Shown in pieces: positions 33,200 through 42,144 of a stretch of 45,924 nt of DNA. Both the position numbers and the translations under genes were made by a program. Each line of letters starts with the position of its first letter. The stretch's first letter is position 1. Under the pieces are notes generated by a model that worked only from the letters and a program-made list of their open reading frames with translations, did not search any database and was not told where the DNA came from. Source of the stretch: Desulfobacteraceae bacterium UBA2174 (lineage in GTDB: Bacteria; Desulfobacterota; Desulfobacteria; Desulfobacterales; UBA2174); assembly GCA_002327445.1 (NCBI GenBank), contig DCWA01000002.1, positions 1-45,924 of the forward strand, given 5' to 3'.

Positions 33200-34960
33200 C
33201 TAAATCGTGAACACCGCTCCCTTGTCGGCCGAGGTGACGAACTGGAGGTAGCGCGCCAGCCAGCCGCGTTCCACCTTGGGCTGGAAGGGGGGCAATTTTT
33301 CCAGGCGGGCCGCCAGGGTTTCGGGGGCGAGCTGAACATCGATGGTGCGCTGGGTGGCGTCGATGTGGATCGGATCCCCGTTGTGCACTGCCGCCAATGG
33401 GCCGCCGGCGGCTGCTTCGGGGGACACATGCCCCACGCACAGGCCCCGGGTGCCGCCGGAAAAGCGGCCGTCGGTGACCAATGCCGCCCGAATCCCGGCG
33501 CCCTGGAGGGCCGCGGTGGGCGAGAGCATCTCCTGCATCCCCGGACCGCCCCGGGGCCCCTCGTAGCGGATCACCACCACGTCCCCGTCCTTGATGTCGC
33601 CTTCCAGAATGCCTTTGAGCGCCGTTTCCTGGGAATCGTAGATCCGGGCCGGGCCGGTGAAATCCATCATGTCTGCGGCCACCCCGGCGGTCTTGACCAC
33701 CGCGCCGTTCGGTGCGAGGTTCCCGAAGAGCACCGCCAATCCCCCTTGGCGGCTGAAGGCCTCGAACACGGGGTGGATCACGTCGCCGTCCGGTTCCGCC
33801 GCGCCCTCCACCACATCGCTCAGGCGGCCGTAGATCGTCGGGACGTCCACGTCGAGGGGGCTTTTGGCGTTTCGGTCGATCTCTCTCAGCAGGGCCGGCA
33901 GGCCGCCCACGCGGTGCAGGTCCTCGATGTGAATGTCGGGTCGGGACGGGGAAATCTTGCAGATGCACGGGGTCCGGTCCGAGATGCTGTTGATGCGGGC
34001 CAGATCGTAGTCGATTCCCGCGCTGGCTGCCAAGGCCAGGGTGTGCAGCACCGTGTTGGTGCTGCCGCCCATGGCCATGTCGGCCGCGAAGGCGTTGTCG
34101 ACGGCCTGGCGGGTGACGATGTCCAGGGGCCGGATGTTCTGCCTAAAGCAGCGCTTGAGCATCCGGGCCGTGTCCCGGACGATCCGCAGGCGGCGGGGAT
34201 TGAGCTTGGTGCGGGTGCGGGCGCGGTCCGCCCAGACTTCCGCCGTGATGGTGCCGTTTCCCGGAAGAGCCAGCCCGAGCACCTCACCGAGGCAGTTCAT
34301 CGAATTGGCGGTGAACATGCCGGCGCACGATCCGCACCCCGGGCAGGAAGTTTCCGCCAGATGGCGCAGGGTGCCGGTGTTCATCTTGCCGGCGGCATGG
34401 GCCCCCACTCCCTCGAAGACCGTGATCAGGTCGCCGCCGGAGGCCGAAGCGAGCATGGGGCCGCCGGAAACGTACACCACCGGCAGGTTGACGCGCACCA
34501 TGGCGTTGTACATGGCCGGCACGATCTTGTCGCAGTTGCCGATGGCCATCCAGGCGTCGCAGGGATGGGCCGCGAGGATCGTCTCGATCTGGTCGCAGAT
34601 CAGCTCCCGACTGGGCAGGGAGTACTTCATGCCGAAATGGCCCATGGCGATGCCGTCGCAGACCGCCGCGCCGATGTTGGCGTACCAGACGTTGAACCCC
34701 TGGCGGCGCAGCTCCCGGCATGCGATGTCGCCCAGCACGTTCAGATGGGCGTGGCCCGGGATCTGGGTGGTGTAGCTGTTGATCACCGTGACGAACGGTT
34801 TCTTCAGGTCGCTCAGGCGGCTGATGACCCCGGCGGCCTTCATCAGGGAGGCGCCGGGGAGCATCGGGGCGCCCTCGGCGACGATGCGGCTCCCTTTCCG
34901 GCGCAGGGCCTCGATGCCCGTGTTGACGGCAACTGGGTGTTTTTTCGCTCTGGATCCCAT
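33200..34960 (-). CDS. ilvD: Dihydroxy-acid dehydratase
   Basis: 586 aa from ATG 34960 with GAGGAGA upstream; the frame extends further but without signals. IlvD converts 2,3-dihydroxy-acids to 2-oxo acids in valine, leucine and isoleucine synthesis. The Fe-S ligands are visible in AIGNCDKIVPAMYNA and CPGCGSCAGMFTANSMNCL (family CDK and PGxCGGM-type sites). Other blocks include AMGGSTNTVLHTLALA and VTDGRFSGGTRGLCVGHVSP. It is intact, with no other ilv genes nearby, and stands alone on the minus strand. Confidence 0.92.
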   Translation of the reverse strand: MGSRAKKHPVAVNTGIEALRRKGSRIVAEGAPMLPGASLMKAAGVISRLSDLKKPFVTVINSYTTQIPGHAHLNVLGDIACRELRRQGFNVWYANIGAAVCDGIAMGHFGMKYSLPSRELICDQIETILAAHPCDAWMAIGNCDKIVPAMYNAMVRVNLPVVYVSGGPMLASASGGDLITVFEGVGAHAAGKMNTGTLRHLAETSCPGCGSCAGMFTANSMNCLGEVLGLALPGNGTITAEVWADRARTRTKLNPRRLRIVRDTARMLKRCFRQNIRPLDIVTRQAVDNAFAADMAMGGSTNTVLHTLALAASAGIDYDLARINSISDRTPCICKISPSRPDIHIEDLHRVGGLPALLREIDRNAKSPLDVDVPTIYGRLSDVVEGAAEPDGDVIHPVFEAFSRQGGLAVLFGNLAPNGAVVKTAGVAADMMDFTGPARIYDSQETALKGILEGDIKDGDVVVIRYEGPRGGPGMQEMLSPTAALQGAGIRAALVTDGRFSGGTRGLCVGHVSPEAAAGGPLAAVHNGDPIHIDATQRTIDVQLAPETLAARLEKLPPFQPKVERGWLARYLQFVTSADKGAVFTI

Positions 34961-35163
34961 CGGGCTTCTCCTCGGCTGGGCCACGGCTCCCCGCAAATGG
35001 GGCGATCGGTGGCAAAGGTTGGCAAAGAAGGTGTTTTTTTCGATCAAACAGGAACTTAGGGCAAATCCCACCCCGCTGTCAATTGTCGGTTGACAGGTTT
35101 GTGTATCCGACGCTGCCGCCGATTCCCGGGAAACGGTTGCGAGCAGCCCCCCGGATGGGGCCC

Positions 35164-35664
35164 TTACCAGGCATAGATGCGGGCGATGGCCCGGTTCAAC
35201 AGCAGGCGCAGGTTGGCGGCTTCCAGCTCGCCGACCGGGCATTTGGCCTTTTTTTCCCCGCGGCTGATGGTCATGAAGAAGCCGTACTGCTCGCCCTTGT
35301 TGAGGAAAAGCACGCTCTTGGGGCTCTGGCCGTCGGGTGGGTCGCCGTGGGCCTTGTTGGGATCGTGTACGATCTTGCAGGGTTGGCCCCGCAGACCGTC
35401 GAGCATCTGCTGGATGTCCACCTCGGAGAGCTTCATCGAGATCTTGTTGGCCCAGTCGTAGACCATGTTGCCGTTGCTGTCGGTCTTGCCGGCGGCATTG
35501 GCCATTTCCACCATCACGTACCCTTTTTTCATCACCCGGGTTTCACCGGATTGGGTCTTGAAACTGTCGCCGCCGAAGAAGGCCGGCTGGAGGGTGAACT
35601 GGAGGGCTCCGGTTCGGGTGTGAATTTTGAATGCAGGCAGTTGAACCCTCGGTTGCTGGCTCAT
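35164..35664 (-). CDS. Whirly-like putative single-stranded nucleic-acid-binding protein
   Basis: A 166-aa soluble protein with GGAGGACAGC before the ATG. Its layout resembles plant Whirly transcription factors: ALQFTLQPAFF, GYVMVEMANA, then VYDWANKISMKLSEVDIQQM, KIVHDPNKAHGD, a K(S)VLFLNKGEQYGFF strand and a C-terminal helix ending IARIYAW. In Whirly proteins the equivalents are YDWSRK, L(S)xxEIG, FFHDPxKG and ...GW. The fold binds ssDNA as an oligomer. This is pattern matching by eye; a bacterial PC4/Whirly-like domain is proposed, not proven. Confidence 0.5.
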   Translation of the reverse strand: MSQQPRVQLPAFKIHTRTGALQFTLQPAFFGGDSFKTQSGETRVMKKGYVMVEMANAAGKTDSNGNMVYDWANKISMKLSEVDIQQMLDGLRGQPCKIVHDPNKAHGDPPDGQSPKSVLFLNKGEQYGFFMTISRGEKKAKCPVGELEAANLRLLLNRAIARIYAW

Positions 35665-35795
35665 GATGCTGTCCTCCGCAATACCGGTTGATGCAGACCG
35701 CGCATCCTCAATTTGGATCGTTTCGCAAAAAATTTAAATTGTTTGCCTCTGTGCCCGCCGTGTCCGCGGCGGGGACATCCGATTTTGTGGATTGG

Positions 35796-38450
35796 TCAAT
35801 TTTGGCTTTTGATCATCCCTTCGTGGTGGATGGATTCCGCCATTTCGACGACATGGCAGACCGTGCAGTGGCCTTCGGCCCCGATGGGGCGGCGACTGCC
35901 CTGGTACTGCAACGGTTGGATGTTGTCGCGGTCCGGCCCGTACCAGCGGTTGTAGGCCGGATAGACCGCGTGGGGGGCGCCGTGGCAGGCGGCGCACTGC
36001 ACGCTGCCGGTATCGTCGGTGCGCATGCGGTACAATTCGTCCAATCCCGCGGTCCACCGGTTGAAGGCCGAAACCTCGTTCGGGTCCGGCCGGATGAAGG
36101 CTTCGGTGTGGCAGGCGATGCAGTCGGGTTCCTGCCCCCAGGGCTTGCGGCCGACGACCTGACTCCGGTCCGGCACGGCCCGGGGCGCCAGATGGGCGAT
36201 CAGGCGAGCGGCCCCGGCCTTGCCGGCTGCTTCCTCCGCCTTCAACAGGCTCAGGGCATGGTCTTCCAGGGTGCCGTGGCAGTGGGTGCAGTCCAGACTT
36301 CCGGCGTGGGCGCCGCGCAGGCAGGTGGTGGGACCGGCCGGATCGGAGGGATGGCACATGGCGCAGGCGTCCGCGCCACGGCCGGTGAGATAGTTGGCAT
36401 GCCAGCCATGGATAGCGGCCGGGAAATTGATCAGTTCGGCCTGCCCGGCGCTGCCCGGGACCGGATCCTCGTGGCAGCTCTGGCAGAGCCGCGGTTTTCC
36501 CGCCTCGGCCGCCGCCAGCAGGTCGGTGCCGCTGTGCTTGTCATGGGCCTTGAGAATGCGCCGGCCCGTCTCCTCGGTGAAACCGGCCTTGCCTTCCACC
36601 CGCCATCCGCCGCCGTGGCACTTGGTGCAGCCCATCTCGCTGCTGGTGGGCGCCACTACCCGGGTTCGGGCCAGCATCCGCCCGCTTTCCCGGTCCCGGG
36701 CCTCGACGGTGCAGATCGGGTACGGGTTGTAGCGGCCGTCCTGGTAGGGGACCAGCGGGATCAACGTGGCGGCGAACATCCGTTTTTCATCGTCCACCTT
36801 CATTTTCCCGGACACCCGATTGCCCGAGAGACCCACGCCTTCGGGCAGATCCTTGTCGAGGCCGAAGTTGGAGCGGGCGTGTTTCCAGAATTCCACCTCA
36901 CGCTCGGGATGTTCGAAGCCCGGTTCGACCTGGTAGACGAGGGTGACGTCCTCGGTGACCACCTCGGGGGTTTCGCCGCGGCGGATGAGCTGGGCGTACA
37001 GGTCGTTGGCCGGGGGCAGGATCACCCACCACGGGTCGCTGTCGCTCAGGCAGTGCATGCCGAGGTTGTTCCAGGCAAGCAGCACGTATTCGTCGTTTTG
37101 CGCGTCGAAGGGCGGGATTTCGATGGCCGGGGTCTGCGGCTCGGGGGCGGGTCGTGTCTCGGGCGTCCGGCCGTGAACGGTTTGGAGGAGGTAGGCCGCC
37201 AGGGCGCGGCGCTCGCTGGCGTCGCCGAAAAAAGGGGGCATGTAGGCCGCCACGCGCCCCTGCCCCACGAGCTGGGATTCGAGGCCGGCTTCGGTGAACT
37301 CGGCCGTCAGGGGAACGATGTCGTTCATCGGCCCCCCGACGGCGTGGCAGGCGCTGCACTGGAGCCGGAACAGGTCGCCGCCGGCCGCCGTGGGATCGGC
37401 GTTATTCACCGTTTTGATGCGGGCCCAGCGCGCCGTTTGAAGGAAGCTTTTCTCCTTCCATTGGGCCGCTTCGGTGCCGGTGACGGCGTTGGCGTACATG
37501 AAGCCGTGGATCACCCAGGGACGCCGGCCGGCTTCACGGACGAATTCGAAGCTGCCCGTGTGGGCGAATCCGATGGCGGCCACCGCCACGGCGAGCAGTT
37601 GGTGGGCCGGGCGCGGCAGTTTGACCACCGCCAGCAGGCCGCCGGCCAGGAGCATCGGCGTGAGCCAGACGAAGCGCCGCAGCCAGGGGGCCACTTCCCG
37701 GGCCCGCTGGAGAATCATCGTCTCCTGGGCCTCGGGCAGGGCCCGCACGTACCAGATTCCCGCTAGAATCATCACCACAAAGGGGGCCAGCACCCAGGCG
37801 GCGCTGTAGCGCACCACCCGCTGGCGCAGTGCCGCTTCGCGCTGCCAGGCGCCGGTGAGCATGCCGAACATTCCGGCGATCATCGCCGCCAGGGCCGTGC
37901 GGAAAACCAGCGACGGCCAGAAGCTCTCGTTGAAGAAACCGGACCAGAAATTGCCGTTTTGGAGCCAGCCGCCCGGGGTGAGCATGAACCCGACGATGCC
38001 GTTGATCAGAAACAGCGACAGCCAGGCGAAGACGAAGTAGAACCAGCCGATGATCTCATGATCCCGGGGGGCCATGGTGTCGAACTTGTAACAGTAGATG
38101 AGCAGGGCCACGATTTCGCCCAGAAAGCAGACCCACTCGGTGGCCCAGCCGAAGATGAAGGTGTGGATCAGGGTGCTGGTGGCCGCCGGGTTGAGCAAGG
38201 CGATGGTCCACCAGATGCCCACCCCCGAGATGCCGCCGAAGACCATGGTCAGCAGGAGGAAAAACCGGGCATGCCCCTTGAGGAAGGCGCGCAGGTCGGC
38301 ATCGCCTGTGCGCCGGGCCCGCCACTCCACCATCACCAGCCACAGGCCGCCGCCCACCGCGAAATGGCTCACGAACACGTGGGTGACCGCCACCAGGGCG
38401 ATCCAGAAGCCGCCCGCCGTCGTCGCCAGGTCCCAGACCGGGTAGTTCAT
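35796..38450 (-). CDS. CydA-like membrane domain fused to an eight-haem cytochrome c
   Basis: 884 aa. Residues 1-320 are membrane-spanning and align by eye with the start of cytochrome bd subunit I: His24 in THVFVSHFAVGGG (cf. CydA His19), then GGISGVGIWW and Glu105/Glu112 in ATEWVCFLGEIVALL (cf. Glu99/Glu107). At the place of CydA His186 there is an Arg (LVFRTALAAMIAGMFG). Residues ~350-425 are a monohaem c domain (CSACH 365, Met in YMPPFFG). Then comes a domain with NNLGMHCLSDSDPWW (462-476), and a C-terminal set of seven more haem sites: 608, 656, 696, 721, 777, 819 and 862. The fusion predicts a membrane quinol-linked protein with a large periplasmic electron wire. It starts 1 bp after its partner gene. 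Confidence 0.82.
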   Translation of the reverse strand: MNYPVWDLATTAGGFWIALVAVTHVFVSHFAVGGGLWLVMVEWRARRTGDADLRAFLKGHARFFLLLTMVFGGISGVGIWWTIALLNPAATSTLIHTFIFGWATEWVCFLGEIVALLIYCYKFDTMAPRDHEIIGWFYFVFAWLSLFLINGIVGFMLTPGGWLQNGNFWSGFFNESFWPSLVFRTALAAMIAGMFGMLTGAWQREAALRQRVVRYSAAWVLAPFVVMILAGIWYVRALPEAQETMILQRAREVAPWLRRFVWLTPMLLAGGLLAVVKLPRPAHQLLAVAVAAIGFAHTGSFEFVREAGRRPWVIHGFMYANAVTGTEAAQWKEKSFLQTARWARIKTVNNADPTAAGGDLFRLQCSACHAVGGPMNDIVPLTAEFTEAGLESQLVGQGRVAAYMPPFFGDASERRALAAYLLQTVHGRTPETRPAPEPQTPAIEIPPFDAQNDEYVLLAWNNLGMHCLSDSDPWWVILPPANDLYAQLIRRGETPEVVTEDVTLVYQVEPGFEHPEREVEFWKHARSNFGLDKDLPEGVGLSGNRVSGKMKVDDEKRMFAATLIPLVPYQDGRYNPYPICTVEARDRESGRMLARTRVVAPTSSEMGCTKCHGGGWRVEGKAGFTEETGRRILKAHDKHSGTDLLAAAEAGKPRLCQSCHEDPVPGSAGQAELINFPAAIHGWHANYLTGRGADACAMCHPSDPAGPTTCLRGAHAGSLDCTHCHGTLEDHALSLLKAEEAAGKAGAARLIAHLAPRAVPDRSQVVGRKPWGQEPDCIACHTEAFIRPDPNEVSAFNRWTAGLDELYRMRTDDTGSVQCAACHGAPHAVYPAYNRWYGPDRDNIQPLQYQGSRRPIGAEGHCTVCHVVEMAESIHHEGMIKSQN

Positions 38451-38451
38451 G

Positions 38452-39510
38452 TCAGCCCTCCGTGACGGGCCGGAAAGCCAGTTTGATCATGTAGACCACG
38501 CAGGCGATGCCCACGGCGAATACGGCCAGAAAGAGGATCAGGGGAGACGCCTGGGGCACGACGGCCAATTCGCGGGGGTGAAAGACCCCGTCCAGGTAGC
38601 CGAAACGCACGACCTCGCGCATCACGGCCATGATGGCCACGGTCACCACCAGCCAGGCGGCGGCGGGCCGGACCTTTTTTTGGAACCCGAGGACCACGGC
38701 CCGGACCGCGGCGGCGATGCCCGCCACCAGCAGCGCCGAGGCCAGGGGGCTGCCGCCCATGAAACGGCGCATCACGTCGTCGCGCAGGGCCATGAGCCAC
38801 CAGAGGCCGATGGCCATCTGGAACAGGCTGCCGTGGGTGAAAAAACGCAGGGCCCAATCCCTGGCTTCCAGGGCTCCAGCGATGCCCTTGCGGGCGCGGC
38901 CGTCCTGGACCAGGGCGGCGAAGAGCCCGCCCACGGCCACGGCCCCCACCATCATGTGCAGCCAGCGCGGCCAGAGGGTTGGTTCGCCCAGGTTGAGCCA
39001 AGCCCCGGAAGGATCCTGGAACCCGGCCGTCCAGCGTTCCGGCGTCAGGGCCAAGGTGTTGTTGTTGGCGAACATGAAGCTCACGTAGAGCAGCAGCCCC
39101 ACCGCCAGCAGAGACCACAGGGGGCGCAGGGGCGTCTCGTAGCGGTAATACACGGCGTAAGCGGCGTAGTAGCCGACGATGAGCACCGGAATGATCGCCA
39201 GCCACCAGCACGCCATCAGGATGCTGCTCGTGTAGAACAGGTGCCCGTAGAGGACCTGGAGGAAGAGCAGCGGCGCCACGCCGGCGTTGACCGCCAGGGC
39301 CACGAGGGTGGGCACCCGTTCGGCCATGTCGCGGGCCGCCGGAGTGGCGGGCCCCCCGGTCCGCCCGCCCCCCAGGAACGTGACCACCGCGCCGCCGAAC
39401 ATGGCGTTCATCAAGAGGATGTGAGCGGTGAAGGTGACGGTCAGCAGAACCTGGAACCAGCCCCAGCCGACCTGCAAGGCGTCCGGGCGAGGAATAAGAT
39501 CCGGTGGCAT
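38452..39510 (-). CDS. CydA-like cytochrome b membrane subunit, partner of the multihaem fusion
   Basis: 352 aa from ATG 39510 (MPPDLIPRP); an upstream TTG at 39531 has no ribosome site. Eight or nine membrane helices. TM1 has His30 in TFTAHILLMNAMFGG. WLHMMVGAVAVGGLF with a His at about 185 closely resembles the CydA helix holding the b558 ligand His186 (VHTVASGYVTGAMF), and ALRFFTHGSLFQMAIGLWWL follows like the next CydA helix. No haem c motif, no CydB-like partner and no recognisable Q-loop are seen. It ends 1 bp before the fusion gene, so the two are probably a stoichiometric heterodimer. Confidence 0.8.
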   Translation of the reverse strand: MPPDLIPRPDALQVGWGWFQVLLTVTFTAHILLMNAMFGGAVVTFLGGGRTGGPATPAARDMAERVPTLVALAVNAGVAPLLFLQVLYGHLFYTSSILMACWWLAIIPVLIVGYYAAYAVYYRYETPLRPLWSLLAVGLLLYVSFMFANNNTLALTPERWTAGFQDPSGAWLNLGEPTLWPRWLHMMVGAVAVGGLFAALVQDGRARKGIAGALEARDWALRFFTHGSLFQMAIGLWWLMALRDDVMRRFMGGSPLASALLVAGIAAAVRAVVLGFQKKVRPAAAWLVVTVAIMAVMREVVRFGYLDGVFHPRELAVVPQASPLILFLAVFAVGIACVVYMIKLAFRPVTEG

Positions 39511-39637
39511 GGGGAGAATCCTATCGTTCAAAGGGAAGTGATTTCCGGGGCCGCGGACCCGAAGGGGGGAAGTGTGCCCGCAGCCGCGGAGGCAGTCGAA
39601 GCGGAAAGTTTTCAGTTACCATTGCCAACTTTAGTTG

Positions 39638-39916
39638 TCAATCAAGCGAGGGTCGCGAAAGAATCCGCCAGAGGCGTTCGAATCCGTCCGGATCCGGCGG
39701 GTTCAGCTCCATCGGGGCCGGGAAGAAGCGATTGGAGGGGACAAAGCGGCTCATCATGCCGATGAAATGGGTGTAGTCCCGGAAATCCGAGCGCGGGTAG
39801 AGCGAGAGGCGCTGGAGCCCGTCGCGGCGGGAAAACTGGAACATCACATAGTTCTCCGGCTCCTCGATGAAGCCGCGGTAGCCGGTGCGGTACTTTTGCA
39901 GGCAGACGATCCACAC
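39638..39916 (-). CDS. Small hypothetical protein, 92 aa
   Basis: Not recognised. A GTG start 12 bp after the MFS stop suggests co-transcription. The soluble protein has aromatic and acidic patches (KYRTGYRGFIEEPENYVMFQ, then SLYPRSDFRDYTHFIGMM). No signal peptide or metal motif. No strong Shine-Dalgarno is present, so expression may depend on coupling with the MFS gene. Confidence 0.55.
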   Translation of the reverse strand: MWIVCLQKYRTGYRGFIEEPENYVMFQFSRRDGLQRLSLYPRSDFRDYTHFIGMMSRFVPSNRFFPAPMELNPPDPDGFERLWRILSRPSLD

Positions 39917-39928
39917 GGCGGTTTCCGG

Positions 39929-41314
39929 TCAGTTCGGGGAGGCGCCGGCCCGCAGGCGGCCCCGGGAAAGGGAGAGGAAGATGCCCAGCACGCAGAGGAC
40001 CGAGAAGATCCAGAAAGCGATGCGGGCGCTTTCGACGAACAGGGCCGGCGCCGCCGACGTGGCCACGCGGCCCATCCGGCTGGCGATGATCAGGGTGGCG
40101 ATGCCCATGGAGAGCATCTGCCCCAGCAGGCGCATCGTCCCCACGGCCCCGGCGGCAATGCCGTAGTAGCGCCGTTCCACACCCCCCATGATCGCGTTCA
40201 TGTTGGGTGAAGAGAAAAGGGCGAAGCCCAGACCGAGCAGCACGAGACAGCCGACGATGAAAGCCAGGGAACTGGCGGCGTCGAGGACGGTGAGCAACAG
40301 AATCCCCGCGGCGGTCAAGCCCATTCCCAGCGAGGCGATGTAACCCGGTTCGATGCGGTCCGACAACCGGCCGGCCAGGGGGGAGAACAGCGCCATCATC
40401 ACCGGCTGGCTCATCATCACCATCCCGGCGCTTCGGGCGTCGAGCCCCTTCACCTGCTGGAGGTAGATGCTCATGAGGAAGGTCACGGCGAAGGTGGCGG
40501 CGTAGTGGACCAGCGCCGCCAGACAGGAGAAGGAAAAGACCCGGCTGCGGGCAAACAGCCGGACTTCGAACACCGGGCTGGCGGTTCTGAGCTGCCAGAC
40601 CGCGAACAGGACCAGGCAGCCGAGTCCCCCGAGGATCAAGCCGGCGCCGGCCAGCGACGGGGGGCGAGACAAACCGAGCATCACGGCCGACAGGGCGGCG
40701 GCATAGATGAGGGCGCCGGGCCAGTCGAAGGGTTCGCCCCGGGCTTCGGCCCATTCCCCGCGCAACCAGCCGAGGGTGAGCCCCACGGCCGCCAGGCCCA
40801 GGGGCCCCACCGCCCAGAAGATCGTCCGCCATCCGAGCCAGTCGGTGAGCAGCCCGCCGGCGAACGGGCCGCAGGACAGCCCCACGTAGACGGCGGCCAC
40901 GTTGACGCCCAGCACCGTGCCGCGTTTTTCCGGCGGATAGACCGCGGTGACGATGGCGATGCCGGTGGCGAAGAGCATGGCGCTGCCCACGCCCTGGACG
41001 ATACGTGCGGCAATGAGCTGGGCGGCGCTGCCCGACAGGGCGCAGAGCGCCGAGGAAACGGTGAAGGTGAGATTGCCGCAAATGAAGACCCGCCGACGGC
41101 CATAGATGTCCGCCGCCCGTCCGGCCGGCACCAGGGCCACGGCGGCGGCGAGCAGGTAGGCGTTGGCCACCCAGCTCAGCACCACGGCGTCGATGCCGAA
41201 ACCGGCTTCGATGGCCGGCATGGCGATGTGTACCGCCGAGCCCATGAAGGGTGTCAGAAAGGCGCTCAGCGCGGCAATGGCCAGCGCGGCGCGGCGAATG
41301 GCGCGTGGATTCAT
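39929..41314 (-). CDS. MFS transporter, DHA2 (14-TM) drug-efflux type
   Basis: A 461-aa membrane protein of the major facilitator superfamily. Motif A is GRAADIYGRRRV after TM2. Motif C, typical of antiporters, reads VGLSCGPFAGGLLTDWLGWR. The start helix SAFLTPFMGSAVHIAMPAI matches the DHA2 motif D pattern with a serine/alanine variation. Likely proton-driven export of an organic compound. Divergent from the DUF3842 gene, with 142 bp between them. Confidence 0.9.
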   Translation of the reverse strand: MNPRAIRRAALAIAALSAFLTPFMGSAVHIAMPAIEAGFGIDAVVLSWVANAYLLAAAVALVPAGRAADIYGRRRVFICGNLTFTVSSALCALSGSAAQLIAARIVQGVGSAMLFATGIAIVTAVYPPEKRGTVLGVNVAAVYVGLSCGPFAGGLLTDWLGWRTIFWAVGPLGLAAVGLTLGWLRGEWAEARGEPFDWPGALIYAAALSAVMLGLSRPPSLAGAGLILGGLGCLVLFAVWQLRTASPVFEVRLFARSRVFSFSCLAALVHYAATFAVTFLMSIYLQQVKGLDARSAGMVMMSQPVMMALFSPLAGRLSDRIEPGYIASLGMGLTAAGILLLTVLDAASSLAFIVGCLVLLGLGFALFSSPNMNAIMGGVERRYYGIAAGAVGTMRLLGQMLSMGIATLIIASRMGRVATSAAPALFVESARIAFWIFSVLCVLGIFLSLSRGRLRAGASPN

Positions 41315-41456
41315 GACGCCGGCAGTGTAACCGCCAACCGGCGGGAAAATCCAGGCCGGAATTCAAAATGGCTCCTCGTTGACCCCGGCCGGCGGATCTG
41401 GTAGCCTATCCTACTTCGCTTGGCCGCGGGCCGGGCCCGGGTGCTGGAAGGAGCGT

Positions 41457-41882
41457 ATGAAAACAATCTGTGTTATCGACGGCCAGGGTGGCGGCATCGG
41501 CAGCGCCCTGATCCGGCAGATCAAGGCCCGCTACGGGGAGTCCATCGAGATCCTGGCCCTGGGCACCAACGCCATCGCCACGGCGCAGATGCTCAAGTCA
41601 AAGGCCAATCGGGGGGCTTCGGGGGAAAACGCCATCGTGCAGACCGTGCAACGGGTCGATTTGATCCTCGGCCCCATCGGTATTATCATGGCCCACAGTA
41701 TGATGGGCGAAGTGACGGCCCGCATGGCCGAGGCGGTGGCCAGCAGCGCATGCCCCAAGATCCTGTTGCCCCTTTCCCAGGAGCGGGTCGCCATCGCTGG
41801 CGCCCCGGCCATCCCTCTGCCCCGGTTGATCGAACAACTCATTGAAGAACACCTGGCGCCGTTTCTGGAAGAGGGTGTGTGA
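41457..41882 (+). CDS. DUF3842 family protein
   Basis: 141 aa from ATG 41457 with GGAAGGAG just upstream. The protein starts with a nucleotide-binding-like glycine loop (ICVIDGQGGGIGSALI) and carries the family segment ALGTNAIATAQMLKSKANRG. Later blocks are ENAIVQTVQRVDLILGPIGI and IAGAPAIPLPRLIEQLI. Family function is unknown. It overlaps the frame of the CooT-like gene region (12 bp apart), and the two are probably one operon. Confidence 0.82.
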   Translation: MKTICVIDGQGGGIGSALIRQIKARYGESIEILALGTNAIATAQMLKSKANRGASGENAIVQTVQRVDLILGPIGIIMAHSMMGEVTARMAEAVASSACPKILLPLSQERVAIAGAPAIPLPRLIEQLIEEHLAPFLEEGV

Positions 41883-41893
41883 GGAACGCCGAA

Positions 41894-42082
41894 ATGTGCG
41901 AAGCCAATGCCTACCTGATCGAAAAGGATGAACCCCGGCTGGTGATGGAAGCCGTGGACAAGGTGGAGCCGCTGGAGGACGGGCTGCGCCTGGAAAACAT
42001 CTTTGGTGAGCAGAAATTCTTCAAGGCCCGCATCCATTCCCTGAGCCTGGTGGACCACAAGGTCTTTCTGACGGCCGAATAG
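41894..42082 (+). CDS. CooT-like small nickel-binding protein
   Basis: 62 aa starting at ATG 41894 so that the protein begins MCEANAYL, the conserved CooT N-terminus; the Cys2 is the nickel ligand in CooT. GAGGAA lies upstream. The rest matches the family (MEAVDKVEPLEDGLRLENIF and LSLVDHKVFL). CooT homodimers bind one Ni(II) and are linked to CO dehydrogenase maturation in Rhodospirillum; here no CODH gene is in view. Confidence 0.85.
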   Translation: MCEANAYLIEKDEPRLVMEAVDKVEPLEDGLRLENIFGEQKFFKARIHSLSLVDHKVFLTAE

Positions 42083-42144
42083 AAGTCGATGGGCCCAACC
42101 GCTCCAGTCTTGATCAACCTTCCGCGACGCCGTATCGGCCAAGG

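Noticed and set aside
33176..33205. Terminator hairpin after ilvD
   Set aside because: Only a four-pair AGCC/GGCT stem precedes the T run, too weak to call.
33098..37766. Long plus-strand ORFs (653 and 692 codons) over ilvD and the cytochrome fusion
   Set aside because: Both lie antisense to intact minus-strand genes with clear catalytic and haem motifs and lack Shine-Dalgarno sequences.
38452..39510. CydB subunit or an ordinary cytochrome bd oxidase
   Set aside because: The helix with the b558-type histidine matches CydA, not CydB, and neither protein shows a Q-loop. A conventional terminal oxidase is therefore not supported.
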